DNA of 64,000 bases from Aegilops tauschii subsp. strangulata. Its lineage: Eukaryota > Streptophyta > Magnoliopsida > Poales > Poaceae. Below the pieces are notes generated by a model that had not been told where the DNA came from, made no database searches, and was given only the letters and a program-made list of their open reading frames with translations. Position 1 is the first letter of the stretch. Each line of letters begins with the position of its first letter. The stretch is from positions 318,955,294 to 319,019,293 of the forward strand of contig NC_053037.3 of the NCBI RefSeq assembly GCF_002575655.3, read 5' to 3'. The position numbers were made by a program, and so were the translations under genes. Below are positions 10,236 through 22,680 of this stretch, in pieces.

Positions 10236-11823
10236 TGCTCCCTCTTGAGCACTGCGTTGGTTTTCCCTTGAAGAGGAAAGGGTGATGCAGCAAAGTAGCG
10301 TAAGTATTTCCTTCAGTTTTTGAGAACCAAGGTATCAATCCAGTAGGAGGCTACACGCAAGTCCCTCGCACCTACACAAAACAAATAAATCCTCGCAACC
10401 AACGCGATAAGGGGTTGTCAATCCCTACACGGTCACTTACGAGAGTGAGATCTGATAGATATGATAGGATAATATTTTTGGTATTTTTATGATAAAGATG
10501 CAAAGTAAAATAAAAGCAAAGTAAAAAGCAACGGAAATAACTAAGTGTTGGAAGATTAATATGATGAAGATAGACCCGGGGTCCATAGGTTTCACTAGTG
10601 GCTTCTCTGAAGAGCATAAGTATTTTACGGTGGGTGAACAAATTACTGTTGAGCAATTGACATAATTGAGCATAGTTATGAGAATATCTAGGTATGATCA
10701 TGTATATAGGCATCACGTCCGAGACAAGTAGACCGACTCCTACCTGCATCTACTACTATTACTCCACACATCGACCGCTATCCAGCATGCATCTAGAGTA
10801 TTAAGTTCATAAGAACAGAGTAACGCTTTAAGCAAGATGACATGATGTAGAGGGATAAATTCATGCAATATGATAAAAAAAAAACCCATCTTGTTATCCT
10901 CGATGGCAACAATACAATACGTGCCTTGCTGCCCCTACTGTCACTGGGAAAGGACACCGCAAGATTGAACCCAAAGCTAAGCACTTCTCCCATTGCAAGA
11001 AAGATCAATCTAGTAGGCCAAACCAAACTGATAATTCGAAGAGACTTGCAAAGATAACCAATCATACATAAAAGAATTCAGAAGATTCAAATATTGTTCT
11101 TAGATAAACTTGATCATAAACCCACAATTCATCGGTCTCAACAAACACACCGCAAAAGAAGATTACATCGAATAGATCTCCACGAGAGAGGGGGAGAACA
11201 TTGTATTGAGATCCAAAAAGAGAGAAGAAGCCATCTAGCTAATAACTATGGACCCAAAGGTCTGAGGTAAACTACTCACACTTCATCGGAGAGGCTATGG
11301 TGTTGATGTAGAAGCCCTCCGTGATGGATACCCCCTCCGGCGGAGCTCCGGAACAGGCCCCAAGATGGGATCTCGTGGGTACAAAAGGTTGCGGCGGTGG
11401 AATTAGGTTTTTGGCTCCGTATCTGATCGTTTGGGGGTACGTAGGTATATATAGGAGGAAGGAGTATGTCGGTGGAGCAACATGGGGCCCACGAGGGTGG
11501 AGGGCGCGCCCAGGGGGGTAGGCGCGCCCCCCTACCTCGTGGCCTCCTGGTGGCTTTCTTGACGTAGGGTCCAAGTCTCCTGGATCATGTTCGTTCCAAA
11601 AATCACGTTCCCGAAGGTTTCATTCCGTTTGGACTCCGTTTGATATTCTTTTTCTGCGAAACTCTGAAATAGGCAAAAAAACAGCAATTCTGGCTGGGCC
11701 TCCGGTTAATAGGTTAGTCCCAAAAATAATATAAAAGTGAATAATAAAGCCCAATAATGTCCAAAACAGAAGATAATATAGCATGAAGCAATCAAAAATT
11801 ATAGATACGTTGGAGACGTATCA
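10236..11823 (-). repeat. Intact 5' LTR of element G (1588 bp)
   Basis: In plus orientation the LTR begins TGCTCCCTCTTGAGCACTG and ends GAGACGTATCA, giving TG...CA termini. It is followed by the target duplication ATCCA at 11824-11828. A TATATATA box near 11446-11453, read on the minus strand, is the likely LTR promoter. It shares its first few hundred sense bases with the LTR of element F and then diverges. Confidence 0.88.
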
Positions 11824-11828
11824 ATCCA

Positions 11829-12655
11829 CGCCCTAGCTAGCTAAGATCTCACAGACGAACTCGACGAACTCGCAACACAGAAAGACATGAGATTTATACT
11901 GGTTCGGGCCACCGATGTGGTGTAATACCCTTCTCCAGTGTGTGGTGGTGGATTGCCTCTTGGGCTGATGATGAGCAGTACAAGGGGAAGAACAGCCTCC
12001 TGAGGTTGAGGTGTTCTTGTGCTTGGTGAACTTGTGCGGTGTGAGCGCGACTTCTTCCTCTCTTACTGTGGTGGCTAGCTCTACTTATATAGGCCTTGGT
12101 CCTCTCCCCAAATATTGAGCGGGAAGGGAGCCAACAACGGCGGGCAAATTTGAAAGGGGGCAGCTAGTACAAGCTATCCTGACAAAAGCGGTCTTCGCCT
12201 GCAAAAGGCTCTGGTGATGACGCTGTCTTGGGCTCCATGGTGACCTCAGTCTTGCCGTCCTGCTGGTCTTGATCTCGTTGCACCGATATGGAAACATTTG
12301 CTTGATGCCTCGGTACTCCGTGCCTGCGCCTGCATCTTTAGCACCAAAGAGGAAACAAGGACGATGCGCGCCCTGGTGCCCGCCTGGCGCCTGCCTGGTG
12401 TCGATCGTCATGGCTCACGTCACGAGAGCCTCGTGAGGTTTGCCCCGCCTTGATATCTCCGCTCCTCGTGAGCCTGCATGGCTAGGCCCCTCCTGAGGAG
12501 GTGAGGTCTTGCGTCATCCGCCTCGCGAGGCTTGGCCCCTCGCGAAGGTCTTTATTGCCTTGTTGATGAAGATGGGACGTACGGCCTGCTAGCTTAGCCA
12601 CGCCGTGGGCCGCAGGCAGGCAAGTCTGGGGACCCCCGTTCCCAGAACGCCGACA
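11829..12655 (-). repeat. Element C 5' LTR, second part
   Basis: The C LTR resumes after the right ATCCA copy of the G insertion and runs to CGCCGACA at 12655. Together with 4708-4788 the LTR is about 0.9 kb. The box CTTATATAGG near 12085-12094, read on the minus strand, is a plausible LTR promoter. The next five bases (ACGGG, 12656-12660) are the right copy of the expected C target duplication. The left copy is outside the window. Confidence 0.7.
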
Positions 12656-12755
12656 ACGGGAGAGAGTCTTCTGTCTTGTATCTTCACGGCCCATCAATCT
12701 GGCCCATGTCCAACAGGCCGGACATCCGAGGACCCCTTAATCCAGGACTCCCTCA
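12656..12755 (-). repeat. Element B 3' LTR remnant (100 bp)
   Basis: The 100 bp from ACGGGAGAGAGTCTTCTG to CCAGGACTCCCTCA match 39596-39695, the end of the right B LTR, with four or five differences. The sequence then passes into GTAGCCCCTGAATCAGG, the polypurine side of the B internal region (minus strand AGGGGCTAC). The rest of this LTR was separated by the insertion of C. Confidence 0.8.
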
Positions 12756-13196
12756 GTAGCCCCTGAATCAGGCTTCAATGACGAGGTGTCCGGTGCGCAG
12801 ATTGTCTTCGGCATTGCAAGGCGGGTTCCTCCTCTGAATACTCCGAAACAGCCTTTGAACACAAAGAACGTGTCCGCTTCTGCAAAACAAGCGCCACACA
12901 CAACCGCAGAGGGTATAATATTTCACGAGTCCAATCTACTGACAACTTTTGGTAGCGCGACGCCACGTCACTACCCGGTCATTATTTTGAACCGTTTTTC
13001 GGCCTGCCGCTTTGCGTTTTGAGATGCGCTTTCATTGGCACATCTTGTCAAAGCAGAGATCGTGTCCCCTTATTACGGGATTCTCATCAATACGGGCGTG
13101 AGTAATCCTACCGTCCCGTCGGCATGATTCCTTGGGAATAGGCAAGTTTTAAGGCCCATGAGGAGGCGTTTGATATTCACCGCCTTTATAAAGGGG

Positions 13197-13202
13197 CACA
13201 GA
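13197..13202 (+). promoter_or_regulatory. TATA box of the accessory gene in element B
   Basis: TATAAA at 13197-13202 is 97 bp upstream of the ATG at 13299. An upstream ATG at 13158 in the same frame precedes this box and so would not be on the transcript. This decides the start at 13299. Confidence 0.6.
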
Positions 13203-13298
13203 CCCGTCTTTCTCCTGTACGCCTGCCTCTTCCTCAACCTTTCCAACCTCGAGTTCCAGCACCCAGGTTTCAACTTAATTGCTACGAGCCTCCCAGTC

Positions 13299-16200
13299 AT
13301 GTCCGGACCTAGCCCTCAAGGCCGATGGGTGGCCTCTTCTGTCACAGAGGAGGATATTGCGAAGCTCCGAGCGGCAAGATACCTGACCGCGAAAATCCTC
13401 CATAGGCTCCCTGCTAAAGGGCAGGTTATTCCTACCCCCAGATCCGGCGAGAGGGTCATATTCATCTCCCACTTCCTCCGGGGGCTAGGGTTCGCTCTCC
13501 ATCCCTTCGTCCATGGGCTCATGTTCATCGTCATGTGCGAGGCCTTTCTCCTTATTCCCCCACACTTTGGCTTATGGCTCAAGACCTTTAATGTGAAGTC
13601 GAAGGTGATCGAGGGGAAGCAAGCAGAGTGTGATGGTGCCACGGTGAGCAAGCTTACCAACACTCTTTGGCCAAATGGCTCTTTCACGGAATCCTCCAAC
13701 TTATGGCAGCGGGAGTGGTTTTACATCACTGAACCCCGTGGTACCAAGTGGGCAGCTACACCTGCGTTCCAATCTGGCCTTCTAATACAGCTCGCATCAT
13801 GGATCAATAAGGGGTTGGACTGGGGATCAATTGACGAAGTGCAGACTCTACAGAGCCGCATCCGGAGTCTCCTTGAGAAGGACACCGGTCTCATCAACGT
13901 GTTTCAAGTAATGCTAGTCCACCGGGTCCTGCCGTGCCAGCGACGGCCCCTCCGCATGTGGGAGTTCAATCCGGAAGGACCACGAACCCTTCAGCACTTC
14001 TTCGGCACGATGCACAAAGGAATGCGGAAGTTATTTTTCGGGACACGAAAACAGTGGCCGGATACCATCAAGGACATCGGCCTCGACTGCAACCATCCGG
14101 ATACCTCGGTAAGTACTTGACTCCCGAACACAGCTTAGTTAAATATCCCGTAATAAGATACTGAGAAAACCATCTTCTTCCAGGGCTGGATAAAGAAGGC
14201 GGAGTGAATTAGGTGTTCGGCCCCTCTTCCCGAAGACTCAGCTGATCCTGTGCTAACAAGGATGCTGGCTCCGGCACCATACCAAGTGCCAGTGAAAGAG
14301 GACAAGGAGGAGAGCAGGAAGGCCAAAGGCGGCCTCCATTCTGAAGGTACACCAAGCACTATGTCCGAGGAGATTAGGACTCCCTCTTCCGAAGACGAGA
14401 GAGAAGGAGAAGCTGACATCCCTTCTCCCCATGGGAAGAAAAGAAGCGCCTCCGAAGATTTGGAGGTAAAGGCTCCCAAGCGAGGGAAGATGCCCCTTTC
14501 AGGTGGTTCGGGTTCAGAAGACGGAGTTGTCACGCAGTTCCTCCGTAAGGACAAGCCTTTAGCCGAATCGTAAGTGAACAAGGGTGTCCTAAACATATCC
14601 CGTTCCTTTCATGTTACAAGGGTAACATCTAATATATATTTGCAGTCCGGCGTGCAGTCTTCCTCACAGTCCTCCTCCTCGGGAGATCTGCTTCCGGAGA
14701 TGATGGAAAGTGAGACGCCTCCATAGGCCTCCTCACCCAATAGAGCGGACGACTTTGAAGTGTCGTCCCGGAGGGCCTCTCCTGATCAGCAAGTGGTGCG
14801 GGGGACAATGAAGACAACGCCCGAAGGTGAAACTTTGGTCGCCCAAGGTTCGTGGTATGCGGCCCCAACGGGGACCAACAGTAAAGGCTCCGGACTAGCC
14901 GGTTTACAGCCGGAGACGATTCTAGGGTCGAGTAAGCATATCCCTTCAAAGGGAGTCCGTGCTCCTGCAGCCACTTCCAAGAAGCCGGAGGCGCCGGATA
15001 CATTGATGGACACGCTGCAACATGCATCCGTCTCAGAGGAACATCGTACCTTAATGGGTACGGTAGTTGAGAGGATTATGTCCGTGAAAAGCAGATTGAA
15101 TGAAGCCTTCATGGGCCTGCTAAGAGGCTTCAAGGTACGTAATGTAATATTTTCAATTGTGCTCTTTTGCGCAAAATGCACCTGTGTATAGATAGTAGCC
15201 CCTGAGACTCTGGTTGGCGTCCAAAGGGAGGCAATCAGAGGATCAAAAAAGACATGCCCAGGAAATAATCTAATTAATTAGAACACATGTTGTTACATCC
15301 ATGACAACTGCCCACACTACAGAGGTTGCAGGTCTGAAGCAGAAACTTGATGTGGCGAATGACGACATTACCCTTATTAACAGGCGGCTCGACGAGGCGC
15401 AAGGTATGTTTTGGGGCGGTCGGTATATGTATGTATAATAACATGAGCACGAAGCTGAGGATTACATACTGAGACATGCATTATTGCAGATAGTGCTGCC
15501 GCGGTTGAGACCCTTCGGGCTGAGCTTGCCCGAGCCAAGGAGCAAGCCAGGATGAGTAATGTGGCTGCCAGGAAGGCAGCTGATGAGTTAAAGGCCGAAC
15601 AGGCTGCTCGGTGCCAGTGCAAGGAGAGAATGTCTACCATGGCGCACGAGCTAAAGGATGCCACTGGCAAATGCCAAACATTCGAGGAGGAGAACAAGGC
15701 AAAAGTAGCCGAACACAACAAGGCCTTACAAGATGCGAGAGAAGCACGGTTTGAGTCTAGAGTGGCTCGCGAGGAGATCCGGAAAGCTGGGGAAATAGCG
15801 GCCGGTAAGCCCTTTCTATTACAGACTAAATTCGGCGATCCGAAGTATGCCCCGCTTAATCAAATGTGGAGCTCTCCAGACGCATTTTTGGACTTGCCGA
15901 AGAGTGTCTCCGATGCGGCGCAATTTTTCCAAGCGCAAGAAGGGCAAGCAACGGAGAAGCTTTTCTAGTCACAATTCAGCGCGCCGAAGCGTCTGCTGTT
16001 GCTGAACGAATGGCCTAGTGGGCTGGGCTCCACAAGATATCCGGATCTGCCATGAAGGACATCGTGGTCCGACTGTGGCCGACTGAACCAATTCCGAATA
16101 GTTATTTCGGTTTGGTGCAGTGACTTGTTGATGTGGTGCCGCGTATCGACGCCGTGAAGCGATCAGCGTGCATTGAAGGTGCACGGATGGCCTTTTCCCG

Positions 16201-16360
16201 CGTCAAGACGTATTGGGCGAAGATGAAGGCCACCGATATTGCAGCAAAGAGTCCACCCAGGGGCAAGGACAATCACACACCGGAGCATTATTTCAAAGAT
16301 GTCCTAGAGGGCGCCCGCTTGATAGAGGGTCAGTGCTCAAAGGATATGATATTCGAATGA
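13299..16360 (+). pseudogene. Antisense accessory gene of element B, putative gypsy-type transposon family (PF04195-like), five exons
   Basis: The first exon (13299-14108) encodes MSGPSPQGRWVASSVTEED and a 270-residue globular region. It includes HFLRGLGFALHPFVHGLM, LWQREWFYITEP and PLRMWEFNPEG, the pattern of plant proteins annotated as putative gypsy type transposon. Further exons have good GT-AG borders: 14184-14569 (acidic, basic GKKRS stretch), 14646-15134, 15323-15403 and 15490-16360. The last two are Lys/Glu/Ala-rich coiled coil. The C-terminal block includes WAKMKATDIAAK and ARLIEGQCSKDMIF. Visible breaks are in-frame stops near 14204, 14725, 15966 and 16121 and frame changes in the last exon. 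The gene runs opposite to B gag and has its own TATA box. Its molecular function is unknown. It is far better preserved than the pol genes, which are absent. Confidence 0.75.
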
Positions 16361-17324
16361 ATGTACCCAAACAATATTATGATGTATTAAGGCTATGTTT
16401 TTATACTTTTGCCTAAAAGTTTTTGATTCCTCCTGTGCGGCCGTTTTTTGGTATATAATCTGAAAGTTTACCAGTCGTCGGCTTCGGCCCCCTCACATAT
16501 AATACGGGGGTGTTCGGAAAAAGCACTTGATCACTCTTGACCCAACGTCTTGGTCCGTGAAGGAGGTGTCAATGCGGCGAACTAGGCAATCAGACTATAG
16601 GGCTTTAACACTTTCACTTAGCCATACGAGTTTGACGGTGGGTCTACGATTTAGCCCCTGGTATGTACGCAGTTATCCAGATACGGAACGTTACATAGGT
16701 GACCAGAAGAACGGTCATTCATTTAGTACGGAAGGAATCGCGAGAGATTCTGATAAGTCATCGAGTGGTTGACCAGCTCTCGCCGCATCATGACAGTCAG
16801 TTCTCGGCTTTCTCTACTAAGGTGCTTGACCAGATGAACTGGAAACACAATCGCAGTAGTTCTCCCTTTACTACCTTAGCCGATGGGACGGAACGTAAGG
16901 TAGTAAGCACAGGAGCCGGGCAACCCAACTATTGACCAAAGACATGATTCGGAGCTGATGCATATAAGGCCAAACTCGTGACGCCGAAGTATGTTGTAAA
17001 GTTGTTCGGACTTGTCGGCAAATCATATGTTGCTATATCGAGCCCCTGGCAATTTTTGCCGAGGTGAAAGCATGAAACAACCGAAGAAGCAAAATTCAGT
17101 TCTTTAGAAAAAGCGAATACTGAATACGGATTATGTTCACTGGAATCTGATTGATATATCAATCGCAATCTTACAGATAATAACGCCACTACCCACGCTA
17201 TTTGACATGCCGGGGGTCTAAGGCTGAGGGAAAAGGCACCTTACAGGCTCGAAATAAAGAGTGCGGTCTACAAAAAATTATTTGGACCTCCTGTCGCACG
17301 TCTGCGCCGCCTTGCCTCGGTGAA
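16361..17324. other. Element B spacer
   Basis: This lies between the accessory gene stop and the Angela target duplication (AGGAC, 17325-17329). I see short AT-rich tracts and no recognisable coding sequence on either strand. Integrase would be expected on the minus strand near here in a complete Tat element and is absent. Confidence 0.5.
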
Positions 17325-17329
17325 AGGAC

Positions 17330-19051
17330 TGTTGGGGATCGTAGCAGAATTTTAAAATTTCCTACGCATCACCAAGATCCATCTATGGAGTATACTAGCA
17401 ACGAGGGGAAAGGAGTGCATCTACATACCCTTGTAGATCACGAGCGGAAGCGTTCCAATGAACGGGGTTGATGGAGTCGTACTCGCCGTGATCCAAATCA
17501 CCGATGACCGAGTGCCGAACAGACGGCACCTCCGCGTTCAACACACGTACAGAGTAGCGACGTCTCCTCCTTCTTGATCCAGCAAGGGGAAAGGAGAGGT
17601 TGATGGAGATCCAGCAGCACGACGGCGTGGTGGTGGAAGTAGCGGGATCTCAGCAGGGCTTCGCCAAGCTTCTGCGAGAGGGAGAGGTGTTGCAGGGGGA
17701 GAGGGAGGCGCCAGGGGCTGTGGTGCTGCTGCCCTCCCTCCCCCCCCCCCCCCCCCCCCACTATTTATAGGCCCCCTGGAGGGGGCGCCGGCCCTGGAAC
17801 CCATCTACATGGGGGGGTGGCGGCCAAGGGGGAAGGGGGGTGGCTTCCCCCCCAAGCCAAGTGGGGCGCCCCCCACCCCTAGGGTTTCCAACCCTAGGTG
17901 CAGGGGGAGGCCCAACGGGGGGCGCCCCAGCCCACTAAGGGCTGGTTCCCTTCCCACTTCAGCCCATGGGGACCTCCGGCATAGGTGGCCCCACCCGGTG
18001 GACCCCCGGGACCCTTCCGGTGGTCCCGGTACAATACCGATAACCCCCGAAACTTTCCCGGTGGCCGAAACTGGACTTTCTATATATAATTCTTCACCTC
18101 CGGACCATTCCGGAACTCCTCGTGACGTCCGGGATCTCATCCGGGACTCCGAACAACTTTCGGGTTTCCGCATACTAATATCTCTACAACCCTAGCGTCA
18201 CCGAACCTTAAGTGTGTAGACCCTACGGGTTCGGGAGACATGCAGACATGACCGAGACGCCTCTCCGGTCAATAACCAACAGCGGGATCTGGATACCCAT
18301 GTTGGCTCCCACATGTTCCATGATGATCTCATCGGATGAACCACGATGTCGAGGATTCAATCAATCCCTTATACAATTCCCTTTGTCAAACGGTACGTTA
18401 CATGCCCGAGATTCGATCGTCGGTATCCCAATACCTTGTTCAATCTCGTTACCGGCAAGTCACTTTACTCGTACCGTAATGCATGATCCCGTGGCTAACT
18501 CCTTAGTCACATTGAGCTCATTATGATGATGCATTACCGAGTGGGCCCAGAGATACCTCTCCGTCATACGAAGTGACAAATCCCAGTCTCGATCCGTGCC
18601 AACTCAACAGACACTTTCGGAGATACCCGTAGTGTACCTTTATAGTCACCCAGTTACGTTGTGACACCCAAAGTACTCCTACGGTATCCGGGAGTTGCAC
18701 GATCTCATGGTCTAAGGAAATGATACTTGACATTGGACAAGCTCTAGCAAACGAACTACACGATCTTTTATGCTACGCTTAGGATTGGGTCTTGTCCATC
18801 ACATCATTCTCCTAATGATGTGATCCCGTTATCAATGACATCCAATGTCCATAGTCAGGAAACCATGACTATCTGTTGATCAACGAGCTAGTCAACTAGA
18901 GGCTTACTAGGGACACATTGTGGTCTATGTATTCACACATGTATTACGATTTCCGGATAACACAATTATAGCATGAACAACATACAATTATCATGAACAA
19001 AGAAATATAATAATAACCATTTATTATTGCCTCTAGGGCATATTTCCAACA
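17330..19051 (-). repeat. Angela 3' LTR (1722 bp)
   Basis: In plus orientation it runs from TGTTGGGGATCGTAGCAG to GCATATTTCCAACA. A minus-strand TATA box (CTATAAATAG) lies at 17761-17770, next to a run of 20 C (17740-17759). ORFs across this segment are chance translations of LTR sequence. Confidence 0.93.
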
Positions 19052-19064
19052 GTCTCCCACTTGC
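19052..19064 (-). other. Polypurine tract of Angela
   Basis: The minus strand reads GCAAGTGGGAGAC immediately before the 3' LTR, the standard site for plus-strand priming. Confidence 0.8.
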
Positions 19065-19083
19065 ACTAGAGTCAATAATCTAG

Positions 19084-20879
19084 TTACATTGTGATGAATC
19101 GAACACCCATAGCGTCCTGGTGTTGATCATGTTTTGCTCTAGGGAGAGGTTTAGTCAACCGATCTGCTACATTCAGGTCCGTATGTACTTTACAAATATC
19201 TATGTCTCCATTTTGAACACTTTCACGAATGGAGTTGAAGCGACGCTTGATATGCCTGGTCTTCCTGTGAAACCTGGGCTCCTTCGCAAGGGCAATAGCT
19301 CCAGTGTTGTCACAGAAGAGAGTCATCGGGCCCGACGCATTGGGAATCACCCCTAGGTCGGTAATGAACTCCTTCATCCAGACTGCTTCCTGTGCTGCCT
19401 CTGAGGCCGCCATGTACTCCGCTTCACATGTAGATCCCGCCATGACGCTTTGCTTGCAACTGCACCAGCTTACTGCTCCTCCATTCAAAATATACACGTA
19501 TCCGGTTTGTGACTTGAGTCATCCAGATCTGTGTCGAAGCTAGCGTCGACGTAACCCTTTACGACGAGCTCTTCATCACCTCCATAAACGAGAAACATAT
19601 CCTTAGTCCTCTTCAGGTACTTCAGGATATTCTTGACCGCTGTCCAGTGTTCCATGCCGGGATTACTTTGGTACCTTCCTACCAAACTTACGGCAAGGTT
19701 TACATCAGGTCTGGTACACAGCATGGCATACATAATAGACCCTATGGCCGAGGCATAGGGGATGACACTCATCTTTTCTCTATCTTCTGTCGTGGTCGGG
19801 CATTGAGCCGTGCTCAATTGCACACCTTGCAATACAGGCAAGAACCCCTTCTTGGACTGATCCATATTGAACTTCTTCAATATCTTGTCAAGGTATGTAC
19901 TCTGTGAAAGACCAATGAGGCGTCTTGATCTATCTCTATAAATCTTGGTGCCTAATATATAAGCAGCTTCTCCAAGGTCCTTCATTGAAAAACACTTATT
20001 CAAATAGGCCTTTATACTTTCCAAGAATTCTATATCATTTCCCATCAATAGTATGTCATCCACATATAATATGAGAAATGCTACAGAGCTCCCACTCACT
20101 TTCTTGTAAACACAGGCTTCTCCATAAGTCTGTGTAAACCCAAACGCTTTGATCATCTCATAAAAGCGAATGTTCCAACTCCGAGATGCTTGCACCAGCC
20201 CATAGATTGAGCACTGGAGCTTGCATACTTTGTCAGCATTCTTAGGATCGACAAAACCTTCCGGCTGCATCATATACAATTCTTCCTTAAGGAAGCCGTT
20301 AAGGAATGCCGTTTCGACGTCCATCTGCCATATCTCATAATCCTAGTATGCAGCAATTGCTAACATGATTCGGACGGACTTCAGCTTCGCTACGGGTGAG
20401 AAAGTCTCATCGTAGTCAACCCCTTGAACTTGTCGATAACCCTTAGCGACAAGTCGAGCCTTATAGATGGTCACATTACCATCCGCGTCTGTCTTCTTCT
20501 TAAAGATCCATTTGTTTTCTATGGCTCGCCGATCATCGGGCAAGTCAGTCAAAGTCCATACTTCGTTTTCATACATGGATCCTATCTCGGATTGCATGGC
20601 TTCAAGCCATTTGTTGGAATCCGGGCCCGCCATCGCTTCTTCATAGTTCGAAGGTTCACCGTTGTCTAACAACATGATTTCCAGGACAGGGTTGCCGTAC
20701 CACTCTGGTGCGGAATGTGTCCTTGTGGACCTACGAAGATCAGCAGTAACTTGATCTGAAGCTTCATGATCATCATCATAAACTTCCTCCCCAGTCGGTG
20801 TAGGCACCACAGGAACATCTTCCCACGCTGCGCTACTTTCCGGTTCGGAAGGGGTGACTATCACCTCATCAAGTTCCAC
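19084..20879 (-). pseudogene. Angela reverse transcriptase and RNase H region
   Basis: Three broken segments together cover Copia RT and RNase H. The first (20879-20343) holds the RT N-terminus (ENEVWTLTDLPDDRRAIENK, KARLVAKGYRQVQGVDYDET) and ends in a TAG. The second (20324-19485) continues directly with MDVETAFLNGFL and the catalytic FLILYVDDILLMGND. The third (19497-19084) is RNase H with GGAVSWCSCKQS, AEYMAASEAAQE and LFCDNTGAIALAKEP. It ends with the usual HTDLNVADRLTKPL segment. Breaks are one stop between the first two pieces and one frameshift near 19490. RT and RNase H would copy the element RNA to DNA. Catalytic residues survive but the chain is broken. Confidence 0.9.
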
Positions 20880-21001
20880 TTTCCTCCCACTTAATTATTT
20901 CGAGAGAAACTCTTTCTCCAGAAAGGACCCATTCTGGGCAACAAAGATCTTGCCTTCGGATCAGAGGTAGAAGGTATACCCAATAGTTTCCTTGGGGTAT
21001 C

Positions 21002-22678
21002 CTATGAAGATGCATTTTTCCGACTTGGGTTCGAGCTTTTCAGGTTGAGTTTCTTGACATAAGCATCGCATCCCCAAACTTTTAGAAACGACACCTTAGG
21101 TTTCTTCCCAAACCATAATTCATACGGTGTCGTCTCAACGGATTTCGACGGAGCCCTATTTAAAGTGAATGCGGCAGTCTCTAAAGCATAGCCCCAAAAT
21201 GAGAGCGGTAGATCGGTAAGAGACATCATAGATCGCACCATATCCAATAGAGTGCGATTACGATGTTCGGACACACCATTTCGTTGAGGTGTTCTAGGCG
21301 GCGTGAGTTGTGAAACGATTCCACATTTCCTTAAGTGCGTACCAAATTCGTGACTTAAATATTCTCCACCACGATCTGATCGTAAGAACTTTATTTTCCT
21401 GTCACGTTGATTCTCAACCTCACTCTGAAATTCCTTGAACTTTTCAAAGGTTTCAGACTTGTGTTTCATTAGGTAGACATACCCATATCTACTTAAGTCA
21501 TCAGTGAGAGTGAGAACATAACGATATCCTCCGCGAGCCTCAACACTCATTGGACCGCACACATCGGTATGTATGATTTCCAATAAGTTGGTTGCTCGCT
21601 CCATTGTTCCGGAGAACGGAGTCTTGGTCATCTTACCCATGAGGCATGGTTCGCACGTGTCAAATGATTCGTAATCAAGAGACTCCAAAAGTCCATCTGC
21701 ATGGAGCTTCTTCATGCGCTTGACACCAATGTGACCAAGGCGGCAGTGCCACAAGTATGTGGGACTATCATTATCAACTTTACATCTTTTGGTATTCACA
21801 CTATGAATATGTGTAACATCACGTTCGAGATTCATCAAGAATAAACCATTGACCAGCAGGGCATGACCATAAAACATATCTCTCAAATAAATAGAACAAC
21901 CATTATTCTCGGATTTAAATGAGTAGCCATCTCGAATTAAATGAGATCCAGATACAATGTTCATGCTCAAAGCTGGCACTAAATAACAATTATTGAGGTT
22001 TAAAACTAATCTCGTAGGTAAATGCAGAGGTAGCGTGCCGACGGCGATCACATCGACCTTGGAACCATTCCCGACGCGCATCGTCACCTCGTCCTTTGCC
22101 AGTCTCCGCTTATTCCGCAGTTCCTGTTTTGAGTTACAAATATGAGCAACCGCACCGGTATCAAATACCCAGGAGCTACTACGAGTACTGGTAAGGTACA
22201 CATCAATTACATGTATATCACATATACCTTTGGTGTTGCCGGCCTTCTTGTCCGCTAAGTATTTGGGGCAGTTCCGCTTCCAGTGACCACTTCCCTTGCA
22301 ATAAAAGCACTCAGTCTCAGCCTTGGGTCCATTCTTCGACTTCTTCCCGGCAACTGGCTTACCGGGCGCGGCAACTCCCTTGCCGTCCTTCTTGAAGTTC
22401 TTCTTACCCTTGCCTTTCTTGAACTTAGTGGTTTTATTCACCATCAACACTTGATGTTCCTTTTTGATCTCCACCTCCGCTGATTTCAGCATTGAATATA
22501 CCTCAGGAATGGTCTTTTCCATCCCCTGCATATTGAAGTTCATCACAAAGCTCTTGTAGCTCGGTGGAAGCGACTGAAGGATTCTGTTAATGACAGCGTC
22601 ATCCGGGAGATTAACTCCCAGCTGAGACAAGCGGTTGTGTAACCCAGACATTCTGAGTATGTGCTCACTAACAGAACT
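21002..22678 (-). pseudogene. Angela gag C-terminus, zinc knuckle, protease and integrase
   Basis: One frame of about 550 codons starts in mid-gag because element A cuts it at 22678. From the first Met at 22651, a CCHC knuckle (CFYCKGSGHWKRNC) lies at residues 115-128. The protease DTGA follows near residue 164 (WVFDTGAVAHIC). The GAG-pre-integrase LWHCRLGHIGVKRM and an integrase core follow, whose DDE residues are visible in IIHTDVCGP, FLRSDRGGEY and NGVSEHRNR. A one-base deletion near 21050 shifts the frame before RT. Between 21002 and 20879 the chain continues in another frame and meets a stop. Confidence 0.9.
22408..22678 (-). repeat. Left copy of a 271-bp Angela gag duplication flanking element A
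   Basis: This segment matches 32031-32301 with five mismatches by eye. It ends at ACAGAACT, where the sequence changes abruptly to the internal region of element A. A normal retrotransposon insertion duplicates only 5 bp. Confidence 0.9.
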
Positions 22679-22680
22679 TT

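Larger units (their letters stand above)
4789..11823 (-). mobile_element. Element G: Athila-type Gypsy, gag-protease only, inserted in the C LTR
   Basis: G is bounded by perfect 5-bp target duplications ATCCA at 4784-4788 and 11824-11828. On the minus strand the order is 5' LTR (10236-11823), primer site, gag-protease ORF, a long non-coding region, and a truncated 3' LTR (4789-5616). The LTR reads TG...CA and opens TGATACGTCTCCAACG in the sense direction. The primer site TGGCGCCATTGCCGGGGA and a protease with a DLGAS motif are typical of the Athila lineage (Sabrina or WHAM-like in wheat, name unverified). There is no RT, RNase H or integrase, so it needed another element's enzymes to move. 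Confidence 0.88.
1..12655 (-). mobile_element. Element C: non-autonomous Gypsy, minus strand, left end outside window
   Basis: Read on the minus strand the order is 5' LTR (4708-12655, split by element G), primer site, gag, protease, RT scrap, spacer, and an antisense ORF at 237-1030. The 3' LTR would lie left of base 1. The LTR starts TGTCGGATCTCGG and ends CGCCGACA on the plus strand. It is followed by ACGGG, which belongs to the LTR of element B, so C appears to have inserted into B. No RNase H or integrase is visible. The layout fits the Tat lineage of Gypsy elements, which often carry extra ORFs between pol and the 3' LTR. The family name is not determined. Confidence 0.75.

Noticed and set aside
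13158..13298. Upstream Met at 13158 as start of the B accessory gene
   Set aside because: It precedes the TATA box at 13197, and the 47 extra residues have no counterpart in A or D. The ATG at 13299 is preferred.
17809..18526. ORFs across the Angela LTRs (also 34155-35169)
   Set aside because: They lie within LTR sequence with defined TG...CA ends and are repeated in both LTRs. No independent coding evidence.
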